From: an uncultured Oscillospiraceae bacterium
Lineage (GTDB): Bacteria > Bacillota > Clostridia > Oscillospirales > Oscillospiraceae
DNA length: 64,000 nt
Assembly: GCA_934573855.1 (NCBI GenBank)
Contig: CAKTMF010000008.1
Coordinates: 74,107 to 138,106, forward strand
Direction of reading: 5' to 3'
The notes beneath the pieces are model-generated. The model was not told where the DNA came from. It saw nothing but the letters and a program-made list of their open reading frames with translations, and searched no databases. The translations under genes and the position numbers were made by a program. Positions 42,173 to 49,463 of this stretch are shown one piece after another; position 1 is the stretch's first letter; the number at the start of each line of letters is the position of its first letter.

Positions 42173-43171
42173 ATGGCTAAGAATTTACTTGAAGTTATAG
42201 ATCTGCACACCTATTTCACCACCAAGCGCGGCGTGGTAAAGGCAGTCAACAACGCGTCCTACTCCGTCCGTCCCGGCGAGACTCTGGGTATCGTGGGCGA
42301 GTCCGGCTCCGGCAAGAGCGTCTCCGCGATGAGCATACTGCGTCTCCTTGACGGAAACGGCTACATTGCCGGCGGCCAGATAATCTTTGACGGCAAGGAT
42401 CTTACCAAGATCTCGAACGAAGAGATGTACAAGATCCGCGGCAACGATATCTCCGTCATTTTCCAGGAACCCATGACGAGCCTCAACCCCGTGTTCACCA
42501 TCGAAAAGCAGCTCTCCGAGGTCTTTATCGTCCATCAGAACATGGACAAAAAGACCGCCGCGGAGAAGTCCGTGGAGATGCTCGCGTCCGTGAAGATACC
42601 AAATCCCCACATCGTCGCCAAGCAGTACCCCCACCAGCTCTCCGGCGGTATGCGTCAGCGTGTCATGATCGCCATGGCACTGGCCTGCCAGCCCAAGCTC
42701 CTCATCGCCGACGAGCCGACCACCGCTCTCGACGTCACCATTCAGGCTCAGATACTGCGTCTGATGAACGACCTGAAGAAGGAGCGCGAGACGAGCATAA
42801 TCTTTATCACCCACGACCTCGGCGTCATCAACCAGATGGCGGACTATGTCGCGGTCATGTACTGCGGGCAGGTGGTGGAGCGTGTCCCGGCAAGGGTCAT
42901 CTTTGCGCCCGAGACCAAGTTCTCCCACCCCTATACCGAGGGACTGCTCATGTCCATCCCCCGTCTGGACACCCCGGCTAATCAGCGTCTTGACGCTATT
43001 CCCGGCTCCGTTCCTCATCCGCTCGACCTGCCCAAGGGCTGCAAATTCGCGCCCCGCTGCAAGTATGCCACGGAGAAGTGCCTCTGTGAGGAGCCTCCCA
43101 TGACCCGTATCTCCGACAATCAGGAGATCCGGTGCTTCTATCCCAACAAGGAGGAACGTCAGAATGGCTGA
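42173..43171 (+). CDS. Oligopeptide-type ABC ATPase, DppD/OppD-like
   Basis: 332 residues: Walker A GESGSGKSVSA, Q-loop VIFQEPMTSLNP, signature LSGGMRQRVMIAMAL, Walker B LLIADEPTTALD, switch His in FITHDLGVINQ. The C-terminal oligopeptide/dipeptide extension has the cysteine pattern GCKFAPRCKYATEKC...C associated with an iron-sulfur cluster in some DppD proteins. Normal length. It overlaps the following ATPase gene by 8 nt. Confidence 0.95.
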   Translation: MAKNLLEVIDLHTYFTTKRGVVKAVNNASYSVRPGETLGIVGESGSGKSVSAMSILRLLDGNGYIAGGQIIFDGKDLTKISNEEMYKIRGNDISVIFQEPMTSLNPVFTIEKQLSEVFIVHQNMDKKTAAEKSVEMLASVKIPNPHIVAKQYPHQLSGGMRQRVMIAMALACQPKLLIADEPTTALDVTIQAQILRLMNDLKKERETSIIFITHDLGVINQMADYVAVMYCGQVVERVPARVIFAPETKFSHPYTEGLLMSIPRLDTPANQRLDAIPGSVPHPLDLPKGCKFAPRCKYATEKCLCEEPPMTRISDNQEIRCFYPNKEERQNG

Positions 43172-44684
43172 GCAGAAGAAAGTTTTATTGAAGGTCACGA
43201 ACCTCAAGCAGTATTTTCCCCTTAAGCAGAAGGGATTATATGTCAAAGCAAACGACGGCATTGACGTCGACATCTACGAGGGCGAGACTCTCGGCCTTGT
43301 CGGCGAGTCCGGCTGCGGCAAGTCCACCTTCGGCCGCACCCTGCTCGAGCTTTATAAGCAGACCGACGGCCGCACCATGTACTATGGCCGCACTCTGGAC
43401 GAAATGGCGCCCAAGTACGTCCGCGACACTATCAAGAATTTCCCCAAGCTCCGCGAGAGACTGAAAAAGCTTGAGGCGAAGCGCGAGGCGGCCGAGAAGG
43501 CTTTTGAAAACGCCGAACCCGACAAGCTTGCCGTCCTCCATGAGGAGATGGTCCACAGCCAGCGCGCGGCCGACGCGGCGTTCCTGAATCTTGTAAACGT
43601 CCTGGGCGGCTTCATCACCGTCGAGGATACCGCCCCCGTTCAGGAGGCGTTCATGGAGGCCGAAAAGCTCTCCGTCAGGCTCTCCAAGGCGAGCATGAAG
43701 CGCCTTCCCGCCGAGTCGAAGCTTCTGGACTGCGAGTATCTTGTCGAGAACAAGGGCGGCAGACAGAGCAATATAGACTCCGCCAAGGCAAAGCTTGACG
43801 CCATCGACAAGGAGATCGAGGACATCAAGGCTCAGCTCAAGGTCGCTCACGCGAAGATCGACGAGCTGCGCGCAAAGTACGACGGCGACGAGGAGTTTGC
43901 GAAATACGAGGCTTACCGCGACGACGGTATCGATCTTGCCCGCCTTACCACCAACGAAATGCGCCATCTGCGCAGCGACCTGCAGTTCATCTTCCAGGAC
44001 CCCTATTCGTCCCTTAACCCCCGTATGACCGTTGGACAGATTGTCAGCGAGGGCATGGTGGCCCATAATTATTACAGCCGCCGCAGCCCCCGTCTCCAAA
44101 GCAACATCATACAGGTCATGGAGATGTGCGGCCTTGCGCCCTACTTCATCCACCGCTACTCTCACCAGTTCTCCGGCGGCCAGCGTCAGAGAATAGGTAT
44201 CGCCCGCGCGCTCTCTACCGACCCCAAGTTCGTCGTCTGCGACGAGGCGGTCTCCGCGCTGGACGTCTCCATCCAGTCCCAGATCATCAACCTTCTTCAG
44301 GACCTGAAGGAGCAGAAGCATCTCACATACCTCTTCATAACCCATGACCTCTCCGTCGTGAAATACATATCCGACCGTATCGGCGTTATGTATCTCGGCA
44401 ACATGGTCGAGCTGGCCGACTCGCAGGAGCTTTTCGACAGACCCATGCACCCCTACACCGAGGCTCTGCTCTCTGCCATCCCCACCACCAACGCCGACGA
44501 CAGCAGAGAGCTGGTCATCCTTGAGGGCGATATCCCCAGCCCGGTAAATCCCCCCAAGGGCTGCAAGTTCCACACCCGCTGCAAGTACTGCACCGAGGAA
44601 TGCAGCAAGATCACCCCGCCGCTCGTCGAGGTCAGACCCAATCACTTTGTGGCGTGCCACCACATGCTCCACACTGAGGACTGA
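43164..44684 (+). CDS. DppF/OppF-like ABC ATPase with large coiled-coil insertion
   Basis: 506 residues against a usual ~320. Walker A GESGCGKST (47-55) is followed by the normal first strands up to about residue 82, then a charged helical insertion (about 83-258) rich in Glu/Lys/Ala heptads (LRERLKKLEAKREAAEKAFE; IDKEIEDIKAQLKVAHAKID), then normal sequence resumes: RHLRSDLQFIFQDPYSSLNP (Q-loop), FSGGQRQRIGIARAL (336-350), Walker B FVVCDEAVSALD, FITHDLSVVKY. The C-terminal four-cysteine motif is present (GCKFHTRCKYCTEEC). All catalytic residues are kept, so it should hydrolyse ATP. The insertion sits in the arm-like part of the nucleotide-binding domain, where it could contact another protein. 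Confidence 0.93.
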   Translation: MAEQKKVLLKVTNLKQYFPLKQKGLYVKANDGIDVDIYEGETLGLVGESGCGKSTFGRTLLELYKQTDGRTMYYGRTLDEMAPKYVRDTIKNFPKLRERLKKLEAKREAAEKAFENAEPDKLAVLHEEMVHSQRAADAAFLNLVNVLGGFITVEDTAPVQEAFMEAEKLSVRLSKASMKRLPAESKLLDCEYLVENKGGRQSNIDSAKAKLDAIDKEIEDIKAQLKVAHAKIDELRAKYDGDEEFAKYEAYRDDGIDLARLTTNEMRHLRSDLQFIFQDPYSSLNPRMTVGQIVSEGMVAHNYYSRRSPRLQSNIIQVMEMCGLAPYFIHRYSHQFSGGQRQRIGIARALSTDPKFVVCDEAVSALDVSIQSQIINLLQDLKEQKHLTYLFITHDLSVVKYISDRIGVMYLGNMVELADSQELFDRPMHPYTEALLSAIPTTNADDSRELVILEGDIPSPVNPPKGCKFHTRCKYCTEECSKITPPLVEVRPNHFVACHHMLHTED

Positions 44685-44704
44685 GAAAGCTTCGGAGGCT
44701 TGAA

Positions 44705-44935
44705 ATGCTGTTCAAACGCAAATATGACCGCGGCATGGAAGCCATGCAGGACAAAAACCGTGAATACCTTGAAAGTCAGGGCATTGAGGTCACTCCGCAC
44801 GAGAAGGAGCAGGAGAAGATCGAGCTTGAAAAGGGCGACCTTACGGCGATGATCATTTCCGCGCTGGCCGTTTTCGGCCCTATCTTCCTTGTGCTTGGCG
44901 GACTCATAGCCGTGGCGTGGGTGTTCCTGCACTGA
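44705..44935 (+). CDS. Small single-pass membrane protein, last gene of the importer operon
   Basis: 76 residues: a charged N-terminal helix (KRKYDRGMEAMQDKNREY), an acidic middle and one C-terminal transmembrane helix (about 47-75). GGAGG lies 6 nt before the ATG, and the gene starts 20 nt after the ATPase gene and ahead of the operon terminator, so it is co-expressed with the importer. I do not recognise a family. A small membrane accessory subunit of the unusual transporter is a reasonable guess. Confidence 0.75.
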   Translation: MLFKRKYDRGMEAMQDKNREYLESQGIEVTPHEKEQEKIELEKGDLTAMIISALAVFGPIFLVLGGLIAVAWVFLH

Positions 44936-44948
44936 GACGATAAAAATG

Positions 44949-44989
44949 AAAAAACCTCCCGGCCGAGCTGTTCGGCCGGGAGGTTTTTT
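44949..44989. terminator. Bidirectional terminator after the importer operon
   Basis: An 18-bp perfect stem (44949-44966 / 44972-44989) with a GCTGT loop and six A/T at each end. It serves the importer operon and the convergent MFS gene. Confidence 0.95.
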
Positions 44990-45003
44990 ATGTAACTGTC
45001 GGA

Positions 45004-46290
45004 TCAGGCCTTCTGCTTGTCGGCGAGCTTCAGGAAAACGAAGCCCAGCGCGAAGAAGATGGCCAAAGAGGCGACGGCTATATTGATGGTGCCGCCGGCG
45101 AGCTTCACTGCCGCGATGACAGCGGAGCCGAGGAAGGACGCGCCCTTGGAGAAAATGTCGTAAATACCGAAATACTCGCCGGAGTTCTCGGCGGGAATGA
45201 TCTTGGAGTAGTAGGAACGTGAGAGAGACTGAATGGAACCCTGGAAGCAGCCAACGCCGAACGCCAGCACACCGAAGTGCCACAGCTCTGCGAGAGTGAG
45301 CGCGTAGAGGCAGACAAAGAAATAGCCGACAATGCATATGAGGATTAGGCGGACGGTGTCGTATTTCTTTGAGAGCTTCGCGAATACCAGCGAGCCGCCC
45401 CACGCGACGACCTGAGTCGCGAGCAGGAACACGACCTGACCCACGGTGTTCAGACCGAGGTCGGTGCCGATGTTTATGCAGTTATCAATGATGGTGCCGA
45501 CGCCGTCGATATAGAGGAAGAAGGCGATAAGGAAGAGCAGGACCTTCTTGTCCTCAACGGCGATCTTTTTGAGCGTGCACAGTATCTTCCTGAACGCCTT
45601 GCCGACAGCGCCCTTTTCCTCGACGTAGTTCTTCTGCTTATAGTTTCTGATGAGAGGGAGCGTGACGAGCATCCACCACACCGCCGTGACGGTAAAGCCG
45701 ATTACCATACTCACTCGATTGGAGATGACGCCAACCATATCGGGGCCGAGAACGTAGGCGATGAGCGCGACGAGGAAGGGAATGCAGGAGCCGATGTAGC
45801 CCCACGCATAGCCGTAGGAGGAGACCTGATCCATGCGCTCCTCGGTCGTGATGTCGTTGAGCATGGAGTCGTAAAAGGTGAGGGAGGCCTGGTAGAAGAT
45901 CTTGCATAGAACATAGATCACGAGGAACGCGACCCAGCCCATGGCAAAGCCGTTGATTATGCAGCTCACGCAGCCGAGAGCAACGGAGGTAGTGAAGAAA
46001 ATTTTTTTCGTATCCTTGTGGTCGGCGAGCGCGCCGCAAATGGGGCCGAGAAGGGCAACGATGACGGTGACGATGGAGACTGCGATGGAGTAGTACGCGG
46101 TGGCCTGGTCGCCGGTGATCTGGCCGGGGGCGGTGCCGATGGCGAGACTCTTGAACCAGATGGGGATGAGAGAGCAGGCCAGCATGGTGTAGGCGGAGTT
46201 GCCCACATCATAGAGTACCCAGGAAAATTCCTGTTCGCTGAGATCGCGGAAGGTCTTGGATCTGTGCAGGGCGTTGAATAATCCTTTCAT
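45004..46290 (-). CDS. MFS transporter, UMF1/Atg22-like
   Basis: About 428 residues with 12 transmembrane helices. WVLYDVGNSAYTMLACSLIPIWF at the N-terminus and GALADHKDTKKIFF are hallmarks of the UMF1 branch. The second half contains FGVGCFQGSIQSLSRSYYSKIIP and ENSGEYFGIYDIFSKGASFLG, also typical. Substrate unknown. ATG at 46290 is chosen; a GTG at 46302 is in frame, but spacing to AAAGG fits the ATG somewhat better. Confidence 0.88.
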   Translation of the reverse strand: MKGLFNALHRSKTFRDLSEQEFSWVLYDVGNSAYTMLACSLIPIWFKSLAIGTAPGQITGDQATAYYSIAVSIVTVIVALLGPICGALADHKDTKKIFFTTSVALGCVSCIINGFAMGWVAFLVIYVLCKIFYQASLTFYDSMLNDITTEERMDQVSSYGYAWGYIGSCIPFLVALIAYVLGPDMVGVISNRVSMVIGFTVTAVWWMLVTLPLIRNYKQKNYVEEKGAVGKAFRKILCTLKKIAVEDKKVLLFLIAFFLYIDGVGTIIDNCINIGTDLGLNTVGQVVFLLATQVVAWGGSLVFAKLSKKYDTVRLILICIVGYFFVCLYALTLAELWHFGVLAFGVGCFQGSIQSLSRSYYSKIIPAENSGEYFGIYDIFSKGASFLGSAVIAAVKLAGGTINIAVASLAIFFALGFVFLKLADKQKA

Positions 46291-46342
46291 TGTCTGACAC
46301 ACCTTTACATTAATTGGTCAATTTGATAAAAAAACCTATTCT

Positions 46343-46371
46343 ATTTTACACAAATGAACGTCGAATTGCAA
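46343..46371 (-). promoter_or_regulatory. Promoter of the UMF1-like MFS gene
   Basis: Minus strand TTGCAA (46366-46371), 17-nt spacer, TAAAAT (46343-46348). Confidence 0.75.
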
Positions 46372-46424
46372 TAGCTGCACAAAAAAAGCTGCCCGGTGAT
46401 TAGATGGGTGTTCATAAAACAGTC

Positions 46425-46456
46425 AATGGAGCGTATCGATACAGATACGCTCCATT
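46425..46456. terminator. Hairpin downstream of the DUF559 gene
   Basis: A 13-bp perfect stem AATGGAGCGTATC / GATACGCTCCATT (46425-46437 / 46444-46456) with a 6-nt loop. T-runs are short on both strands; it probably ends the DUF559 transcript before the MFS promoter. Confidence 0.6.
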
Positions 46457-46481
46457 TCTCATGTCAACATACTATGTAATG

Positions 46482-46540
46482 GGGTGCAGCCCCTTGGCTC
46501 TCCCTTTGGGAGAGCTGTCACCGCAGGTGACTGAGAGGGT
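46482..46540 (-). repeat. REP-like repeat, left flank of the DUF559 gene
   Basis: Two hairpins, GCTCTCCC/GGGAGAGC (46497-46515) and TCACC/GGTGA (46519-46531), then ACTGAGAGGG. The same pattern occurs near 32.6 and 63.8 kb. The last codons of the DUF559 gene (DPLSHLR) run into this repeat. Its orientation is inverted relative to the right flank. Confidence 0.65.
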
Positions 46541-46898
46541 CTTGCAGCCTTTTTCGAATGATAAGATCAATTTGTGTGCACACACCACGAAAATCCCTGT
46601 CGATATCCCGGTTGGAGAATCGCAGAATCTCCAACCCAAGAGACATCAGGAATTGAGAACGTTCAGCATCATAAGCAAGCCCCTGAGGTTCATAATGCTG
46701 AGAGCCATCCAATTCAATGACCAGTCTGGCCGAAGCACAGTAAAAGTCCACGATGAATCTGCCGATAATCCGCTGTTTATAAATTTTTACTGGATATTTG
46801 CGGAGAAAAAGGTACCAGAGCTTACGCTCATGGGGTGTCATCTCCCTGCGAAGTCGCCGGGCATTTTCTAATTGGGCGTTGTCTTTTGGTATAGTCAT
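46518..46898 (-). CDS. DUF559 (Vsr-endonuclease-fold) protein
   Basis: 126 residues. It begins with LENARRLRREMTPHERKLWYLFLR, the DUF559 signature, and has GRFIVDFYCASARLVIELDGSQHY, which supplies the Asp/Glu pattern of the very-short-patch-repair/restriction endonuclease fold. Function is unproven in this family, and many copies sit among repeats. The gene lies between two inverted copies of a REP-like sequence. Composition is more AT-rich than the region average. Confidence 0.85.
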   Translation of the reverse strand: MTIPKDNAQLENARRLRREMTPHERKLWYLFLRKYPVKIYKQRIIGRFIVDFYCASARLVIELDGSQHYEPQGLAYDAERSQFLMSLGLEILRFSNRDIDRDFRGVCTQIDLIIRKRLQDPLSHLR

Positions 46899-46904
46899 TG
46901 TTTA

Positions 46905-46957
46905 CCCTCTCCGTCCTCGCTATGCTCGGCCACCTCTCCCAAAGGGAGAGGCAAGGG
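46905..46957 (+). repeat. REP-like repeat, right flank of the DUF559 gene
   Basis: CCCTCTCCGTC, a short central part and the hairpin CCTCTCCC-AAA-GGGAGAGG (46933-46951), in the opposite direction to the left flank. A small GNRA-loop hairpin (TACACC-GAAA-GGTGTA, 46970-46985) follows. Confidence 0.6.
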
Positions 46958-47022
46958 ATGCTCGCACGGTACACCGAAAGGTGTATAGAAGTGCGCCCTT
47001 TATCAGTTCGGCAAATTGGAGT

Positions 47023-47496
47023 TTACCGCTCGATACGGTAGTATTTGAATGTTTCATCTTCTCCGACAAAGCGAAAGCCTACCTTTTCCAGCACATGCTG
47101 ACTCCGGGTGTTTTTCCTGATGGTATCTGCGTTTACCGCAGCCATTCCAAACTCGTCAAAGGCGGTTTTTACCGCCAAACGTTCTGCCTGTGTTCCGTAT
47201 CCTTTTCCCTTCACCGCGTCGTTTTGCATATGGATACTCAGGGAACATTCTTTTTTATCATGGTCGATCTGCTTCAATTGCAATTCCCCGATCACCTTAT
47301 CCCCAAGCATGATCGCAAACAGTCTGCGTGAAGCATCCTGCCCCTTCATATCAAAATATCGATTTACCGCAGCTTCGTCATAAACATAGGGCTGAAACAG
47401 GTGCATATCCATATAGATAGACGCATCATTCGTCCAATGCTTGTACAGTTCGTGACATAGTTCTCGCGTCATCGCCTTTAACTGAATTGTTGGCAT
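47023..47496 (-). CDS. GNAT-family N-acetyltransferase (RimJ/RimL-like)
   Basis: 157 residues. The acetyl-CoA-binding part is around KGKGYGTQAERLAVKTAFDEFG, followed by VNADTIRKNTRSQHVLEKVGFRFVGED, the usual end of ribosomal-protein-alanine-type acetyltransferases. The target could be a protein N-terminus or a small amine, including antibiotics. ATG at 47496 has AAGG about 7 nt upstream. AT-rich codon use like the DUF559 gene suggests both are in a recently acquired patch. Confidence 0.87.
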   Translation of the reverse strand: MPTIQLKAMTRELCHELYKHWTNDASIYMDMHLFQPYVYDEAAVNRYFDMKGQDASRRLFAIMLGDKVIGELQLKQIDHDKKECSLSIHMQNDAVKGKGYGTQAERLAVKTAFDEFGMAAVNADTIRKNTRSQHVLEKVGFRFVGEDETFKYYRIER

Positions 47497-47573
47497 GTTA
47501 GACCTTACCTGCCTTATCATTCCGACTTATTGCTTTATTTAATTTTATCGTATGGCTTCAAAATATGCAAGAA

Positions 47574-47603
47574 CAGTCCCGGCAGACATTACTGCCGGGA
47601 CTG
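47574..47603. terminator. Terminator of the erythromycin-esterase-like gene
   Basis: A 12-bp stem CAGTCCCGGCAG / CTGCCGGGACTG (47574-47585 / 47592-47603), about 80 nt after the stop; the minus-strand tail is GTTCTT. Confidence 0.65.
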
Positions 47604-47684
47604 AAACTGTCTTACGACCACCCGCATTTGAGCCGGGCAGCATTTTTTAGATATAAAACAAAAATGAAGAAAAACTACATCATA

Positions 47685-48956
47685 TCAGGCGGGGAGTATC
47701 TCAGTTGGGTGCGCGTAGGGGACATATATCGCCGCGTCGTAGGTCTCGGAGGGGGAGCGCCACACTCTGTAGGTGTAGGGGAAGAGCTTCATGATGAACG
47801 AGTAGCTCTCGCCGAGGCTGCCCATAAAGCCCCATTCGTCCACGGCCTGACGCAGAGAGGAATCCTCGGGAATGAGCGAGAAGTCGAGATAGCTCATATC
47901 GCCGCCGCAGTTCTTCGCGGCCTTCGCGACGGGGTCCCATGAGTAAAAGCTGCGCGTTATGCGCTTTTGACTGCCGGGGAGATTGACCGTCGCCCTGTAG
48001 AAATCGGTGCCGACGGCGAAGTATCCGCTGCCCAGCTCATCCGCAAGAAAATGTCCCGTGACTTTGTCGTCGAGGGAGTTATAGGTGCCGTTGCGCTCGA
48101 TGTGGCCGTTGTGGCCGGAGACGAAAATGCATTCGTGGCCGAGCTTTTCCTCCTGCGCGGATATCCACATGATGTTCTGCGCCATGAGCTTGTCACGGAG
48201 CGCCGTACCCTCCCAGCCGGGGTCGCTGTAGGCCTTGCCAAGCTCGATGTTCTGCAGAAGTATGTCCGCGTGGTGGACGGCAAAATCGGCCTCATCGCCG
48301 CAGGCCAGGAGCGCTTCGCGCACGGCGGTGATAGTCTCGGTGCGCTGCTCGTTCGTATAGCCGTCGGCGACCTCGTCCCCGTCCCACATCGCCTCGAGAG
48401 CAGATACGTCCACGCCGAGAGCCTTCGCGTCGCTGATGAGATAGCGGTAGTTGTATTCATAGCGCTGCATGTCAAAGCCGTAGAAGCGGAGCCGGTCCTT
48501 CTCGCCGGCCTTGTCGTTGTAATCGCGCATCCACTCGATGAGCGCGGCCATCTCGTCGGTGCGGTAGATGGCGAAGCCTATCGCTGCCGCCGCGTCGCGC
48601 GCCGTGCCGCCGACCTCGCCGTGAATATAGCGGTCGACATATTCGCAGCTGCCGAAATCGCCCTCGAGAGCGAAGGCGCGCACGCCGTATTTCTCGACCA
48701 GAAGCCTGAAAACATCCAGCTTCAGCTCCTGAAATTCCCTGTTGCCGTGCGTGGCCTCGCCCAGCGCGACGATGCGCGTACCCTCGGGTACCTTCATCGA
48801 GGCGATATCGGAGGCGTACTTCGCAAACTCCGCCGCGTCGGCGCTGCTGCCGGTGCCAAAGCCGCCGAAGGTGCAGTAGACCGCGCCCGTAAGGACGAGC
48901 GCCGCCGTGATCCCCGCAATGATCCTGAGCGCAGTGTGTTTCTTTTTCATTTTCAT
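47685..48956 (-). CDS. Erythromycin esterase-like protein, membrane-anchored
   Basis: About 423 residues. An N-terminal signal-anchor helix is followed by an EreA/EreB-type fold: IVALGEATHGNREFQELKLDVFRLL (catalytic-site Glu and His), FALEGDFGSC, YGFDMQRYEYN and FVSGHNGHIER. Ere enzymes open the macrolide lactone ring, but many family members have other substrates. ATG at 48956 follows GAGAGGA; a longer start at 48971 is less likely. The gene follows a GntR regulator by about 35 nt and probably forms a two-gene unit with it. The extracytoplasmic location is unlike classical cytoplasmic EreA/B. Confidence 0.85.
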   Translation of the reverse strand: MKMKKKHTALRIIAGITAALVLTGAVYCTFGGFGTGSSADAAEFAKYASDIASMKVPEGTRIVALGEATHGNREFQELKLDVFRLLVEKYGVRAFALEGDFGSCEYVDRYIHGEVGGTARDAAAAIGFAIYRTDEMAALIEWMRDYNDKAGEKDRLRFYGFDMQRYEYNYRYLISDAKALGVDVSALEAMWDGDEVADGYTNEQRTETITAVREALLACGDEADFAVHHADILLQNIELGKAYSDPGWEGTALRDKLMAQNIMWISAQEEKLGHECIFVSGHNGHIERNGTYNSLDDKVTGHFLADELGSGYFAVGTDFYRATVNLPGSQKRITRSFYSWDPVAKAAKNCGGDMSYLDFSLIPEDSSLRQAVDEWGFMGSLGESYSFIMKLFPYTYRVWRSPSETYDAAIYVPYAHPTEILPA

Positions 48957-48990
48957 TTTGTGTCCTCTCATTTTATCCGTCAGTCGGCCG

Positions 48991-49365
48991 TCACTGCGCG
49001 TCGAGCAGCAGCGTTACGGTCTCAAGTATTTCCTCACGGCTCAGCCCGGCCGCCTCCGCTCTTGCGAGCGCCTCGGCCAGCTGCTTTTCCGCCTCATGCC
49101 GGCGAAACTCCAGCGCGAGCTGGGTGTCGGTACGCTCGACGAAGCTGCCCTTGCCGTGGACGGTGACGATAAGGCCCTCCTCCTCGAGCCGGTCATAGGC
49201 CTTCTTGACCGTCAGCGCGGATATCTTCAGCTCCGCCGCAAGACTCCTGACCGAGGGAAGCGCTTCCCCCGCGGCGAGCTTCCCGTCAATGACGAGAGAC
49301 TTTATCTGCGTCGTGAGCTGTTCGTATATCGGTGTCATCGACGAGCTGCTGAGCGTTATTTCCAT
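48991..49365 (-). CDS. GntR-family regulator, YtrA type
   Basis: 124 residues: an N-terminal winged helix (MTPIYEQLTTQIKSLVIDG, LPSVRSLAAELKISALTVKKAYDRLEEEG) with only a short C-terminal helical tail (about 85-124), which defines the YtrA subgroup. Members sense cell-envelope antibiotics or small effectors and repress their own operons. It is first in the unit, before the esterase-like gene. Its promoter carries tandem 10-bp repeats that could be its operator. Confidence 0.92.
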   Translation of the reverse strand: MEITLSSSSMTPIYEQLTTQIKSLVIDGKLAAGEALPSVRSLAAELKISALTVKKAYDRLEEEGLIVTVHGKGSFVERTDTQLALEFRRHEAEKQLAEALARAEAAGLSREEILETVTLLLDAQ

Positions 49366-49386
49366 ATCATCACCTCAATGCGGTAA

Positions 49387-49414
49387 ACAGTATATAACAG
49401 TATATAACAGCTGT
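49387..49414. promoter_or_regulatory. Tandem 10-bp repeats in the GntR promoter (candidate operator)
   Basis: ACAGTATATA (49387-49396), ACAGTATATA (49397-49406) and ACAG (49407-49410) run directly through the spacer and -10 of the promoter. Confidence 0.6.
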
Positions 49415-49417
49415 CAA
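49389..49417 (-). promoter_or_regulatory. Promoter of the GntR-esterase unit
   Basis: Minus strand TTGACA (49412-49417), 17-nt spacer, TATACT (49389-49394): close to consensus, suggesting a strong promoter that needs repression. Confidence 0.8.
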
Positions 49418-49430
49418 GAGAAAAATAAGA

Positions 49431-49451
49431 AAGCCCTCCGAGGGAGGGCTT
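49431..49451 (-). terminator. Terminator of the HAD/LarA-like/ADH unit
   Basis: Stem AAGCCCTCC / GGAGGGCTT (49431-49439 / 49443-49451) followed on the minus strand by TCTTATTTTTC. Confidence 0.8.
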
Positions 49452-49463
49452 GAAATGATAAGC

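Noticed and set aside
44218..44253. DEAVSALD instead of DEPVSALD in the DppF-like Walker B region as a possible defect
   Set aside because: The catalytic Asp-Glu pair is intact and Ala at the next position is tolerated in the OppF family, so it is not evidence of inactivity.
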